Positions 26,701-39,166 of a stretch of 64,000 bases of DNA are shown here, in pieces; position 1 is the stretch's first letter; each line of letters begins with the position of its first letter. This stretch comes from Agrostemma githago (lineage: Eukaryota; Streptophyta; Magnoliopsida; Caryophyllales; Caryophyllaceae): assembly GCA_958450325.1 (NCBI GenBank), contig CAUDLW010000095.1, positions 1-64,000 of the forward strand, given 5' to 3'. Under the pieces are notes generated by a model. It was not told where the DNA came from, made no database searches, and was given only the letters and a program-made list of their open reading frames with translations. The translations under genes and the position numbers were made by a program.

Positions 26701-27487
26701 CCCATCTTTGAATCATATCCACGACAGGGTTCACCAATACTCTCTTAGGGTTCAGTTTCTTGCGGGTTTAGTGACCTTGAATAATGAAAAGGGTTTAGGG
26801 TTGGATTAGGCAGAGCCGCGAAGCGGGTCCGCCTAATCCAACCCTGAACCCTTTTCCGTCCCGTCTTATGCAGTATCATACTCTTGAGGTTCAGTGCCCC
26901 ATCTTTGAATCACATCCACGACAGGGTTCAACAATACTCTCTTAGGGATCAGTTTCTTGCGGTTTTAGTGACCTTGAATAATGAAAAGGGTTTAGGGTTG
27001 GATTAGGCGGAGCCGCTAAGCGGGTCTGCCTAATCCAACCCTAAACCCTTTTCCGTCCCGTCTTATGCAGTACCCTACTCTTAAGGTTTAGTGCCCCATC
27101 TTTGAATCATATCCACGACAGGGTTCACCAATACTCTCTTAGGGTTCAGTTTCTTGCGGGTTTAGTGACCTTGAATAATGAAAAGGGTTTAGGGTTGGAT
27201 TAGGCAGAGCCGCGAAGCGGGTCCGCCTAATCCAACCCTGAACCCTTTTCCGTCCCGTCTTATGCAGTATCATACTCTTGAGGTTCAGTGCCCCATCTTT
27301 GAATCACATCCACGACAGGGTTCACCAATACTCTCTTAGGGATCAGTTTCTTGCGGTTTTAGTGACCTTGAATAATGAAAAGGGTTTAGGGTTGGATTAG
27401 GCGGAGCCGCTAAGCGGGTCTGCCTAATCCAACCCTAAACCCTTTTCCATCCCGTCTTATGCAGTACCCTACTCTTAAGGTTCAGTG
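23746..27487. repeat. Mosaic satellite block where TAA-apex and TTGCGGTTTTAG monomers appear
   Basis: Nineteen monomers less one base. From about 24391 many monomers carry TTGCGGTTTTAGTG in the trunk and an apex in which GCGAAGC becomes GCTAAGC. The four-pair stem is kept, but the GAA triloop becomes TAA. Right arms in these copies read TCTGCC and end in TTTTCCATCC. No 33-bp insertion occurs from here until 37616. Confidence 0.85.
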
Positions 27488-30400
27488 CCCCATCTTTGAA
27501 TCACATCCACGACAGGGTTCACCAATACTCTCTTAGGGTTCAGTTTCTTGCGGGTTTAGTGACCTTGAATAATGAAAAGGTTTAGGGTTGGATTAGGTTG
27601 AGCCGCGAAGCGGGTCCGTCTAATGCAACCCTAAACCCTTTTCCGTTCCGTCTTATGCAGTACCCTACTCTTAAGGTTCAGTGCCCCATCTTTGAATCAC
27701 ATCCACGACAGGGTTCACCAATACTCTCTTAGGGTTCAGTTTCTTGCGGGTTTAGTGACCTTGAATAATGAAAAGGGTTTAGGGTTGGATTAGGCAGAGC
27801 CGCGAAGCGGGTCCGCCTAATCCAACCCTGAACCCTTTTCCGTCCCGTCTTATGCAGTATCATACTCTTGAGGTTCAGTGCCCCATCTTTGAATCACATC
27901 CACGACAGGGTTCACCAATACTCTCTTAGGGATCAGTTTCTTGCGGTTTTAGTGACCTTGAATAATGAAAAGGGTTTAGGGTTGGATTAGGCGGAGCCGC
28001 TAAGCGGGTCTGCCTAATCCAACCCTAAACCCTTTTCCATCCCGTCTTATGCAGTACCCTACTCTTAAGGTTCAGTGCCCCATCTTTGAATCACATCCAC
28101 GACAGGGTTCACCAATACTCTCTTAGGGTTCAGTTTCTTGCGGGTTTAGTGACCTTGAATAATGAAAAGGTTTAGGGTTGGATTAGGTTGAGCCGCGAAG
28201 CGGGTCCGTCTAATGCAACCCTAAACCCTTTTCCGTTCCGTCTTATGCAGTACCCTACTCTTAAGGTTCAGTGCCCCATCTTTGAATCACATCCACGACA
28301 GGGTTCACCAATACTCTCTTAGGGTTCAGTTTCTTGCGGGTTTAGTGACCTTGAATAATGAAAAGGGTTTAGGGTTGGATTAGGCAGAGCCGCGAAGCGG
28401 GTCCGCCTAATCCAACCCTGAACCCTTTTCCGTCCCGTCTTATGCAGTATCATACTCTTGAGGTTCAGTGCCCCATCTTTGAATCACATCCACGACAGGG
28501 TTCACCAATACTCTCTTAGGGATCAGTTTCTTGCGGTTTTAGTGACCTTGAATAATGAAAAGGGTTTAGGGTTGGATTAGGCGGAGCCGCTAAGCGGGTC
28601 TGCCTAATCCAACCCTAAACCCTTTTCCATCCCGTCTTATGCAGTACCCTACTCTTAAGGTTCAGTGCCCCATCTTTGAATCACATCCACGACAGGGTTC
28701 ACCAATACTCTCTTAGGGTTCAGTTTCTTGCGGGTTTAGTGACCTTGAATAATGAAAAGGTTTAGGGTTGGATTAGGTTGAGCCGCGAAGCGGGTCCGTC
28801 TAATGCAACCCTAAACCCTTTTCCGTTCCGTCTTATGCAGTACCCTACTCTTAAGGTTCAGTGCCCCATCTTTGAATCACATCCACGACAGGGTTCACCA
28901 ATACTCTCTTAGGGTTCAGTTTCTTGCGGGTTTAGTGACCTTGAATAATGAAAAGGGTTTAGGGTTGGATTAGGCAGAGCCGCGAAGCGGGTCCGCCTAA
29001 TCCAACCCTGAACCCTTTTCCGTCCCGTCTTATGCAGTATCATACTCTTGAGGTTCAGTGCCCCATCTTTGAATCACATCCACGACAGGGTTCACCAATA
29101 CTCTCTTAGGGATCAGTTTCTTGCGGTTTTAGTGACCTTGAATAATGAAAAGGGTTTAGGGTTGGATTAGGCGGAGCCGCTAAGCGGGTCTGCCTAATCC
29201 AACCCTAAACCCTTTTCCATCCCGTCTTATGCAGTACCCTACTCTTAAGGTTCAGTGCCCCATCTTTGAATCACATCCACGACAGGGTTCACCAATACTC
29301 TCTTAGGGTTCAGTTTCTTGCGGGTTTAGTGACCTTGAATAATGAAAAGGTTTAGGGTTGGATTAGGTTGAGCCGCGAAGCGGGTCCGTCTAATGCAACC
29401 CTAAACCCTTTTCCGTTCCGTCTTATGCAGTACCCTACTCTTAAGGTTCAGTGCCCCATCTTTGAATCACATCCACGACAGGGTTCACCAATACTCTCTT
29501 AGGGTTCAGTTTCTTGCGGGTTTAGTGACCTTGAATAATGAAAAGGGTTTAGGGTTGGATTAGGCAGAGCCGCGAAGCGGGTCCGCCTAATCCAACCCTG
29601 AACCCTTTTCCGTCCCGTCTTATGCAGTATCATACTCTTGAGGTTCAGTGCCCCATCTTTGAATCACATCCACGACAGGGTTCACCAATACTCTCTTAGG
29701 GATCAGTTTCTTGCGGTTTTAGTGACCTTGAATAATGAAAAGGGTTTAGGGTTGGATTAGGCGGAGCCGCTAAGCGGGTCTGCCTAATCCAACCCTAAAC
29801 CCTTTTCCATCCCGTCTTATGCAGTACCCTACTCTTAAGGTTCAGTGCCCCATCTTTGAATCACATCCACGACAGGGTTCACCAATACTCTCTTAGGGTT
29901 CAGTTTCTTGCGGGTTTAGTGACCTTGAATAATGAAAAGGTTTAGGGTTGGATTAGGTTGAGCCGCGAAGCGGGTCCGTCTAATGCAACCCTAAACCCTT
30001 TTCCGTTCCGTCTTATGCAGTACCCTACTCTTAAGGTTCAGTGCCCCATCTTTGAATCACATCCACGACAGGGTTCACCAATACTCTCTTAGGGTTCAGT
30101 TTCTTGCGGGTTTAGTGACCTTGAATAATGAAAAGGGTTTAGGGTTGGATTAGGCAGAGCCGCGAAGCGGGTCCGCCTAATCCAACCCTGAACCCTTTTC
30201 CGTCCCGTCTTATGCAGTATCATACTCTTGAGGTTCAGTGCCCCATCTTTGAATCACATCCACGACAGGGTTCACCAATACTCTCTTAGGGATCAGTTTC
30301 TTGCGGTTTTAGTGACCTTGAATAATGAAAAGGGTTTAGGGTTGGATTAGGCGGAGCCGCTAAGCGGGTCTGCCTAATCCAACCCTAAACCCTTTTCCAT

Positions 30401-31027
30401 CCCGTCTTATGCAGTACCCTACTCTTAAGGTTCAGTGCCCCATCTTTGAATCACATCCACGACAGGGTTCACCAATACTCTCTTAGGGTTCAGTTTCTTG
30501 CGGGTTTAGTGACCTTGAATAATGAAAAGGTTTAGGGTTGGATTAGGTTGAGCCGCGAAGCGGGTCCGTCTAATGCAACCCTAAACCCTTTTCCGTTCCG
30601 TCTTATGCAGTACCCTACTCTTAAGGTTCAGTGCCCCATCTTTGAATCACATCCACGACAGGGTTCACCAATACTCTCTTAGGGTTCAGTTTCTTGCGGG
30701 TTTAGTGACCTTGAATAATGAAAAGGGTTTAGGGTTGGATTAGGCAGAGCCGCGAAGCGGGTCCGCCTAATCCAACCCTGAACCCTTTTCCGTCCCGTCT
30801 TATGCAGTATCATACTCTTGAGGTTCAGTGCCCCATCTTTGAATCACATCCACGACAGGGTTCACCAATACTCTCTTAGGGATCAGTTTCTTGCGGTTTT
30901 AGTGACCTTGAATAATGAAAAGAGTTTTGGGTTAGATTAGGCGGAGCCGCTAAGCGTGTCTGCCTAATCCAACCCTAAACCCTTTTCCATCCCGTCTTAT
31001 GCAGTACCCTACTCTTAAGGTTCAGTG
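27488..31027. repeat. Six tandem copies of a 590-bp trimer higher-order repeat
   Basis: Copies start at 27488, 28078, 28668, 29258, 29848 and 30438. Each has three monomers. A has a one-base-shorter left arm (AAAAGGTTTAGGG) with GGTTGAGCC and GTCCGTCTAATGC. B has CAGAGCC, CTGAACCC and TATCATACTCTTGAGG. C has GGATCAG, TTGCGGTTTTAG and the GCTAAGC apex. I noticed no differences among the first five copies. The sixth ends in a variant C (AGAGTTTTGGGTTAG, CTAAGCGTG). This is the most homogeneous part of the window and probably the most recently amplified. Alternatively it may be sensitive to assembly copy-number error. Confidence 0.95.
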
Positions 31028-34000
31028 CCCCATCTTTGAATCACATCCACGAAAGGGTTCACCAATACTCTCTTAGGGTTCAGTTTCTTGCGGGTTTAGT
31101 GACCTTGAATAAGGAAAAGGGTTTAGGGTTGGATTAGGCGGAGCCGCGAAGCGGGTTCACCTAATCCAACCCAAAACCCTTTTCCGTTCCGTCTTATGCA
31201 GTACCCTACTCTTAAGGTTCAGTGCCCCATCTTTGAATCACATCCACGACAGGGTTCACCAATACTCTCTTAGGGTTCAGTTTCTTGCGGGTTTAGTGAC
31301 CTTTAATAAGGAAAAGGGTTTAGGGTTGGATTAGGCAGAGCCGCGAAGCGGGTTCGCCTAATCCAACCCTAAACCCTTTTCCGTCCCGTCTTATGCAGTA
31401 CCCTACTCTTAAGGTTTAGTGCCCCATCTTTGAATCATATCCACGACAGGGGTCACCAATACTCTCTTAGGGTTCAGTTTCTTGCGGGTTTAGTGACCTT
31501 GAATAAGGAAAAGGGTTTAGGGTTGGATTAGGCAGAGCCGCGAAGCGGGTTCGCCTAATCCAACCCTAAACCCTTTTCCGTCCCGTCTTATGCAGTACCC
31601 TACTCTTAAGGTTTAGTGCCCCATCTTTGAATCATATCCACGACAGGGTTCACCAATACTCTCTTAGGGTTCAGTTTCTTGCGGGTTTAGTGACCTTGAA
31701 TAATGAAAAGGGTTTAGGGTTGGATTAGGCAGAGCCGCGAAGCGGGTTCGCCTAATCCAACCCTAAACCTTTTTCCGTCCCGTCTTATGCAGTACCCTAT
31801 TCTTAAGGTTTAGTGCCCCATCTTTGAATCATATCCACGACAGGGTTCACCAATACTCTCTTAGGGTTCAGTTTCTTGCGGGTTTAGTGACCTTGAATAA
31901 TGAAAAGGGTTTAGGGTTGGATTAGGCAGAGCCGCGAAGCGGGTCCGCCTAATCCAACCATGAACCCTTTTCCGTCCCGTCTTATGCAGTATCATACTCT
32001 TGAGGTTCAGTGCCCCATCTTTGAATCACATCCACGACAGGGTTCACCAATACTCTCTTAGGGATCAGTTTCTTGCGGTTTTAGTGACCTTGAATAATGA
32101 AAAGGGTTTAGGGTTGGATTAGGCGGAGCCGCTAAGCGGGTCTGCCTAATCCAACCCTAAACCCTTTTCCGTCCCGTCTTATGCAGTACCCTACTCTTAA
32201 GGTTTAGTGCCCCATCTTTGAATCATATCCACGACAGGGTTCACCAATACTCTCTTAGGGTTCAGTTTCTTGCGGGTTTAGTGACCTTGAATAATGAAAA
32301 GGGTTTAGGGTTGGATTAGGCAGAGCCGCGAAGCGGGTCCGCCTAATCCAACCCTGAACCCTTTTCCGTCCCGTCTTATGCAGTATCATACTCTTGAGGT
32401 TCAGTGCCCCATCTTTGAATCACATCCACGACAGGGTTCACCAATACTCTCTTAGGGATCAGTTTCTTGCGGTTTTAGTGACCTTGAATAATGAAAAGGG
32501 TTTAGGGTTGGATTAGGCGGAGCCGCTAAGCGGGTCTGCCTAATCCAACCCTAAACCCTTTTCCATCCCGTCTTATGCAGTACCCTACTCTTAAGGTTCA
32601 GTGCCCCATCTTTGAATCACATCCACGACAGGGTTCACCAATACTCTCTTAGGGTTCAGTTTCTTGCGGGTTTAGTGACCTTGAATAATGAAAAGGTTTA
32701 GGGTTGGATTAGGTTGAGCCGCGAAGCGGGTCCGTCTAATGCAACCCTAAACCCTTTTCCGTTCCGTCTTATGCAGTACCCTACTCTTAAGGTTCAGTGC
32801 CCCATCTTTGAATCACATCCACGACAGGGTTCACCAATACTCTCTTAGGGTTCAGTTTCTTGCGGGTTTAGTGACCTTGAATAATGAAAAGGGTTTAGGG
32901 TTGGATTAGGCAGAGCCGCGAAGCGGGTCCGCCTAATCCAACCCTGAACCCTTTTCCGTCCCGTCTTATGCAGTATCATACTCTTGAGGTTCAGTGCCCC
33001 ATCTTTGAATCACATCCACGACAGGGTTCACCAATACTCTCTTAGGGATCAGTTTCTTGCGGTTTTAGTGACCTTGAATAATGAAAAGGGTTTTGGGTTG
33101 GATTAGGCGGAGCCGCTAAGCGTGTCTGCCTAATCCAACCCTAAACCCTTTTCCATCCCGTCTTATGCAGTACCCTACTCTTAAGATTTAGTGCCCCATC
33201 TTTGAATCATATCCACGACAGGGTTCACCAATACTCTCTTTGGGTTCAGTTTCTTGCGGGTTTAGTGACCTTGAATAATGAAAAGGGTTTAGGGTTGGAT
33301 TAGGCAAGGCCGCGAAGCGGGTCCGCCTAATCCAACCCTGAACCCTTTTCCGTCCCGTCTTATGCAGTATCATACTCTTGAGGTTCAGTGCCCCATCTTT
33401 GAATCACATCCACGACAGGGTTCACCAATACTCTCTTAGGGTTCAGTTTCTTGCGGGTTTAGTGACCTTGAATAATGAAAAGGGTTTAGGGTTGGATTAG
33501 GCAGAGCCGCGAAGCGGGTCCGCCTAATCCAACCCTGAACCCTTTTCCGTCCCGTCTTATGCAGTATCATACTCTTGAGGTTCAGTGCCCCATCTTTGAA
33601 TCACATCCACGACAGGGTTCACCAATACTCTCTTAGGGATCAGTTTCTTGCGGTTTTAGTGACCTTGAATAATGAAAAGGGTTTAGGGTTGGATTAGGCG
33701 GAGCCGCTAAGCGGGTCTGCCTAATCCAACCCTAAACCCTTTTCCATCCCGTCTTATGCAGTACCCTACTCTTAAGGTTCAGTGCCCCATCTTTGAATCA
33801 CATCCACGACAGGGTTCACCAATACTCTCTTAGGGTTCAGTTTCTTGCGGGTTTAGTGACCTTGAATAATGAAAAGGTTTAGGGTTGGATTAGGTTGAGC
33901 CACGAAGCGGGTCCGTCTAATGCAACCCTAAACCCTTTTCCGTTCCGTCTTATGCAGTACCCTACTCTTAAGGTTCAGTGCCCCATCTTTGAATCACATC

Positions 34001-34965
34001 CACGACAGGGTTCACCAATACTCTCTTAGGGTTCAGTTTCTTGCGGGTTTAGTGACCTTGAATAATGAAAAGGGTTTAGGGTTGGATTAGGCAGAGCCGC
34101 GAAGCGGGTCCGCCTAATCCAACCCTGAACCCTTTTCCGTCCCGTCTTATGCAGTATCATACTCTTGAGGTTCAGTGCCCCATCTTTGAATCACATCCAC
34201 GACAGGGTTCACCAATACTCTCTTAGGGATCAGTTTCTTGCGGTTTTAGTGACCTTGAATAATGAAAAGGGTTTTGGGTTGGATTAGGCGGAGCCGCTAA
34301 GCGTGTCTGCCTAATCCAACCCTAAACCCTTTTCCATCCCGTCTTATGCAGTACCCTACTCTTAAGATTTAGTGCCCCATCTTTGAATCATATCCACGAC
34401 AGGGTTCACCAATACTCTCTTTGGGTTCAGTTTCTTGCGGGTTTAGTGACCTTGAATAATGAAAAGGGTTTAGGGTTGGATTAGGCAAGGCCGCGAAGCG
34501 GGTCCGCCTAATCCAACCCTGAACCCTTTTCCGTCCCGTCTTATGCAGTATCATACTCTTGAGGTTCAGTGCCCCATCTTTGAATCACATCCACGACAGG
34601 GTTCACCAATACTCTCTTAGGGATCAGTTTCTTGCGGTTTTAGTGACCTTGAATAATGAAAAGGGTTTAGGGTTGGATTAGGCGGAGCCGCTAAGCGGGT
34701 CTGCCTAATCCAACCCTAAACCCTTTTCCATCCCGTCTTATGCAGTACCCTACTCTTAAGGTTCAGTGCCTCATCTTTGAATCACATCCACGAATGGGTT
34801 CACCAATACTCTCTTAGGGTTCAGTTTCGTGCGGGTTTAGTGACCTTGAATAAGGAAAAGGGTTTAGGGTTGGATTAGGCGGAGCCGCTAAGCGGGTCTG
34901 CCTAATCCAACCCTAAACCCTTTTCCATCCCGTCTTATGCAGTACCCTACTCTTAAGGTTCAGTG
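31028..34965. repeat. Mosaic satellite block with a 1181-bp offset duplication
   Basis: Twenty monomers less two bases. A-type trimer monomers recur at 32604 and 33785. Four successive monomers from 32604 match those from 33785 at an offset of 1181 bp (6 x 197 less one base). A shared monomer type with CTTAAGATTTAG and GGCAAGGCC starts at 33194 and 34375. Its few changes open a short reading frame on the minus strand, twice, which I do not regard as a gene. Confidence 0.85.
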
Positions 34966-37900
34966 CCCCATCTTTGAATCACATCCACGAAAGGGTTCAC
35001 CAATACTCTCTTAGGGTTCAGTTTCTTGCGGGTTTAGTGACCTTGAATAAGGAAAAGGGTTTAGGGTTGGATTAGGTGGAGCCGCGAAGCGGGTCCGCCT
35101 AATCCAACCCTAAACCCTTTTCCGTTCCGTCTTATGCAGTACCCTACTCTTAAGGTTCAGTGCCCCATCTTTGAATCACATCCACGACAGGGTTCACCAA
35201 TACTCTCTTAGGGATCAGTTTCTTGCGGTTTTAGTGACCTTGAATAATGAAAAGGGTTTAGGGTTGGATTAGGTGGAGCCGCGAAGCGGGTCCGCCTAAT
35301 CCAACCCTAAACTCTTTTCCGTTCCGTCTTATGCAGTACCCTACTCTTAAGGTTCAGTGCCCCATCTTTGAATCACATCCACGACAGGGTTCACCAATAC
35401 TCTCTTAGGGTTCAGTTTCTTGCGGGTTTAGTGACCTTGAATAATGAAAAGGTTTAGGGTTGGATTAGGTGGAGCCGCGAAGCGGGTCCGTCTAATGCAA
35501 CCCTAAACCCTTTTCCGTTCCGTCTTATGCAGTACCCTACTCTTAAGGTTCAGTGCCCCATCTTTGAATCACATCCACGACAGGGTTCACCAATACTCTC
35601 TTAGGGTTCAGTTTCTTGCGGGTTTAGTGACCTTGAATAATGAAAAGGGTTTAGGGTTGGATTAGGCAGAGCCGCGAAGCGGGTCCGCCTAATCCAACCC
35701 TGAACCCTTTTCCGTCCCGTCTTATGCAGTATCATACTCTTGAGGTTCAGTGCCCCATCTTTGAATCACATCCACGACAGGGTTCACCAATACTCTCTTA
35801 GGGATCAGTTTCTTGCGGTTTTAGTGACCTTGAATAATGAAAAGGGTTTTGGGTTGGATTAGGCGGAGCCGCTAAGCGTGTCTGCCTAATCCAACCCTAA
35901 ACCCTTTTCCATCCCGTCTTATGCAGTACCCTACTCTTAAGGTTCAGTGCCCCATCTTTGAATCACATCCACGAAAGGGTTCACCAATACTCTCTTAGGG
36001 TTCAGTTTCTTGCGGGTTTAGTGACCTTGAATAAGGAAAAGGGTTTAGGGTTGGATTAGGCGGAGCCGCGAAGCGGGTTCACCTAATCCAACCCAAAACC
36101 CTTTTCCGTTCCGTCTTATGCAGTACCCTACTCTTAAGGTTCAGTGCCCCATCTTTGAATCACATCCACGACAGGGTTCACCAATACTCTCTTAGGGTTC
36201 AGTTTCTTGCGGGTTTAGTGACCTTGAATAAGGAAAAGGGTTTAGGGTTGGATTAGGCAGAGCCGCGAAGCGGGTTCGCCTAATCCAACCCTAAACCCTT
36301 TTCTGTCCCGTCTTATGCAGTACCCTACTCTTAAGGTTTAGTGCCCCATCTTTGAATCATATCCACGACAGGGTTCACCAATACTCTCTTAGGGTTCAGT
36401 TTCTTGCGGGTTTAGTGACCTTGAATAAGGAAAAGGGTTTAGGGTTGGATTAGGCGGAGCCGCGAAGCGGGTCTGCCTAATCCAACCCTAAACCCTTTTC
36501 CGTCCCATCTTATGCAGTACCCTACTCTTAAGGTTCAGTGCCCCATCTTTGAATCACATCCACGAAAGGGTTCACCAATACTCTCTTAGGGTTCAGTTTC
36601 TTGTGGGTTTAGTGACCTTGAATAAGGAAAAGGGTTTAGGGTTGGATTAGGCGGAGCCGCGAAGCGGGTTCACTTAATCCAACCCAAAACCCTTTTCCGT
36701 TCCGTCTTATGCAGTACCCTACTCTTAAGGTTCAGTGCCCCATCTTTGAATCACATCCACGACAGGGTTCACCAATACTCTCTTAGGGTTCAGTTTCTTG
36801 CGGGTTTAGTGACCTTGAATAAGGAAAAGGGTTTAGGGTTGGATTAGGCGGAGCCGCGAAGCGGGTTCGCCTAATCCAACCCTAAACCCTTTTCTGTCCC
36901 GTCTTATGCAGTACCCTACTCTTAAGGTTTAGTGCCCCATCTTTGAATCATATCCACGACAGGGTTCACCATACTCTCTTAGGGTTCAGTTTCTTGCGGG
37001 TTTAGTGACCTTGAATAAGGAAAAGGGTTTAGGGTTGGATTAGGCGGAGCCGCGAAGCGGGTCTGCCTAATCCAACCCTAAACCCTTTTCCGTCCCATCT
37101 TATGCAGTACCCTACTCTTAAGGTTCAGTGCCCCATCTTTGAATCACATCCACGAAAGGGTTCACCAATACTCTCTTAGGGTTCAGTTTCTTGCGGGTTT
37201 AGTGACCTTGAATAAGGAAAAGGGTTTAGGGTTGGATTAGGCGGAGCCGCGAAGCGGGTTCACTTAATCCAACCCAAAACCCTTTTCCGTTCCGTCTTAT
37301 GCAGTACCCTACTCTTAAGGTTCAGTGCCCCATCTTTGAATCACATCCACGACAGGGTTCACCAATACTCTCTTAGGGTTCAGTTTCTTGCGGGTTTAGT
37401 GACCTTGAATAAGGAAAAGGGTTTAGGGTTGGATTAGGCGGAGCCGCGAAGCGGGTTCGCCTAATCCAACCCTAAACCCTTTTCCGTCCCGTCTTATGCA
37501 GTACCCTACTCTTAAGGTTTAGTGCCCCATCTTTGAATCATATCCACGACAGGGTTCACCAATACTCTCTTAGGGTTCAGTTTCTTGCGGGTTTAGTGAC
37601 CTTGAATAAGGAAAAGGGTTTAGGGTTGGATTAGGCGGACCCGCGAAAGGGTTTAGGGTTGGATTAGGCGGAGCCGCGAAGCGGGTTCGCCTAATCCAAC
37701 CCTAAACCCTTTTCCGTCCCGTCTTATGCAGTACCCTACTCTTAAGGTTCAGTGCCCCATCTTTGAATCACATCCACGACAGGGTTCACCAATACTCTCT
37801 TAGGGTTCAGTTTCTTGCGGGTTTAGTGACCTTGAATAAGGAAAAGGGTTTAGGGTTGGATTAGGTGGAGCCGCGATGCGGGTCCGTCTAATGCAGCCCT

Positions 37901-39166
37901 AAACCCTTTTCCGTTCCGTCTTATGCAGTACCCTACTCTTAAGGTTCAGTGCCCCATCTTTGAATCACATCCACGACAGGGTTCACCAATACTCTCTTAG
38001 GGTTCAGTTTCTTGCGGGTTTAGTGACCTTGAATAATGAAAAGGGTTTAGGGTTGGATTAGGCAGAGCCGCGAAGCGGGTCCGCCTAATCCAACCCTGAA
38101 CCCTTTTCCGTCCCGTCTTATGCAGTATCATACTCTTGAGGTTCAGTGCCCCATCTTTGAATCACATCCACGACAGGGTTCACCAATACTCTCTTAGGGA
38201 TCAGTTTCTTGCGGTTTTAGTGACCTTGAATAATGAAAAGGGTTTTGGGTTGGATTAGGCGGAGCCGCTAAGCGTGTCTGCCTAATCCAACCCTAAACCC
38301 TTTTCCATCCCGTCTTATGCAGTACCCTACTCTTAAGGTTCAGTGCCCCATCTTTGAATCACATCCACGAAAGGGTTCACCAATACTCTCTTAGGGTTCA
38401 GTTTCTTGCGGGTTTAGTGACCTTGAATAAGGAAAAGGGTTTAGGGTTGGATTAGGCGGAGCCGCGAAGCGGGTTCACCTAATCCAACCCAAAACCCTTT
38501 TCCGTTCCGTCTTATGCAGTACCCTACTCTTAAGGTTCAGTGCCCCATCTTTGAATCACATCCACGACAGGGTTCACCAATACTCTCTTAGGGTTCAGTT
38601 TCTTGCGGGTTTAGTGACCTTGAATAAGGAAAAGGGTTTAGGGTTGGATTAGGCGGAGCCGCGAAGCGGGTTCGCCTAATCCAACCCTAAACCCTTTTCC
38701 GTCCCGTCTTATGCAGTACCCTACTCTTAAGGTTTAGTGCCCCATCTTTGAATCATATCCACGACAGGGTTCACCAATACTCTCTTAGGGTTCAGTTTCT
38801 TGCGGGTTTAGTGACCTTGAATAAGGAAAAGGGTTTAGGGTTGGATTAGGCGGACCCGCGAAAGGGTTTAGGGTTGGATTAGGCGGAGCCGCGAAGCGGG
38901 TTCGCCTAATCCAACCCTAAACCCTTTTCCGTCCCGTCTTATGCAGTACCCTACTCTTAAGGTTCAGTGCCCCATCTTTGAATCACATCCACGACAGGGT
39001 TCACCAATACTCTCTTAAGGTTCAGTTTCTTGCGGGTTTAGTGACCTTGAATAAGGAAAAGGGTTTAGGGTTGGATTAGGCGGAGCCGCGAAGCGGGTCC
39101 GCCTAATCCAACCCTGAACCCTTTTCCGTTCCGTCTTATGCAGTACCCTACTCTTAAGGTTCAGTG
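34966..39166. repeat. Mosaic satellite block with a local 590-bp trimer duplication
   Basis: Twenty-one monomers with two 33-bp insertions (37616-37648, 38831-38863) and two one-base losses. Around 36.4-37.5 kb three monomers are repeated at an offset of 590 bp; the missing base is in CACCATACTC near 36970. Markers are CCCATCTTATG and GGGTTCACTTAATCC. Confidence 0.85.
37616..37648. repeat. 33-bp extra hairpin arm (first of the 37.6-53.6 kb cluster)
   Basis: The densest cluster. Members are 37616-37648, 38831-38863, 40637-40669, 41458-41490, 45823-45855, 46644-46676, 48252-48284, 49466-49498, 50090-50122, 50714-50746, 51508-51540, 52132-52164, 52756-52788 and 53550-53582. In 40660-46700 the following normal arm reads GGGTTGCATTAGG. 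Confidence 0.94.

Noticed and set aside
33188..33373. 61-residue minus-strand reading frame, repeated identically at 34369-34554
   Set aside because: The two copies are identical only because they lie in the 1181-bp duplication. The frame is a monomer with a few changes that open it; no homology, start context or conservation beyond the repeat itself supports a gene.
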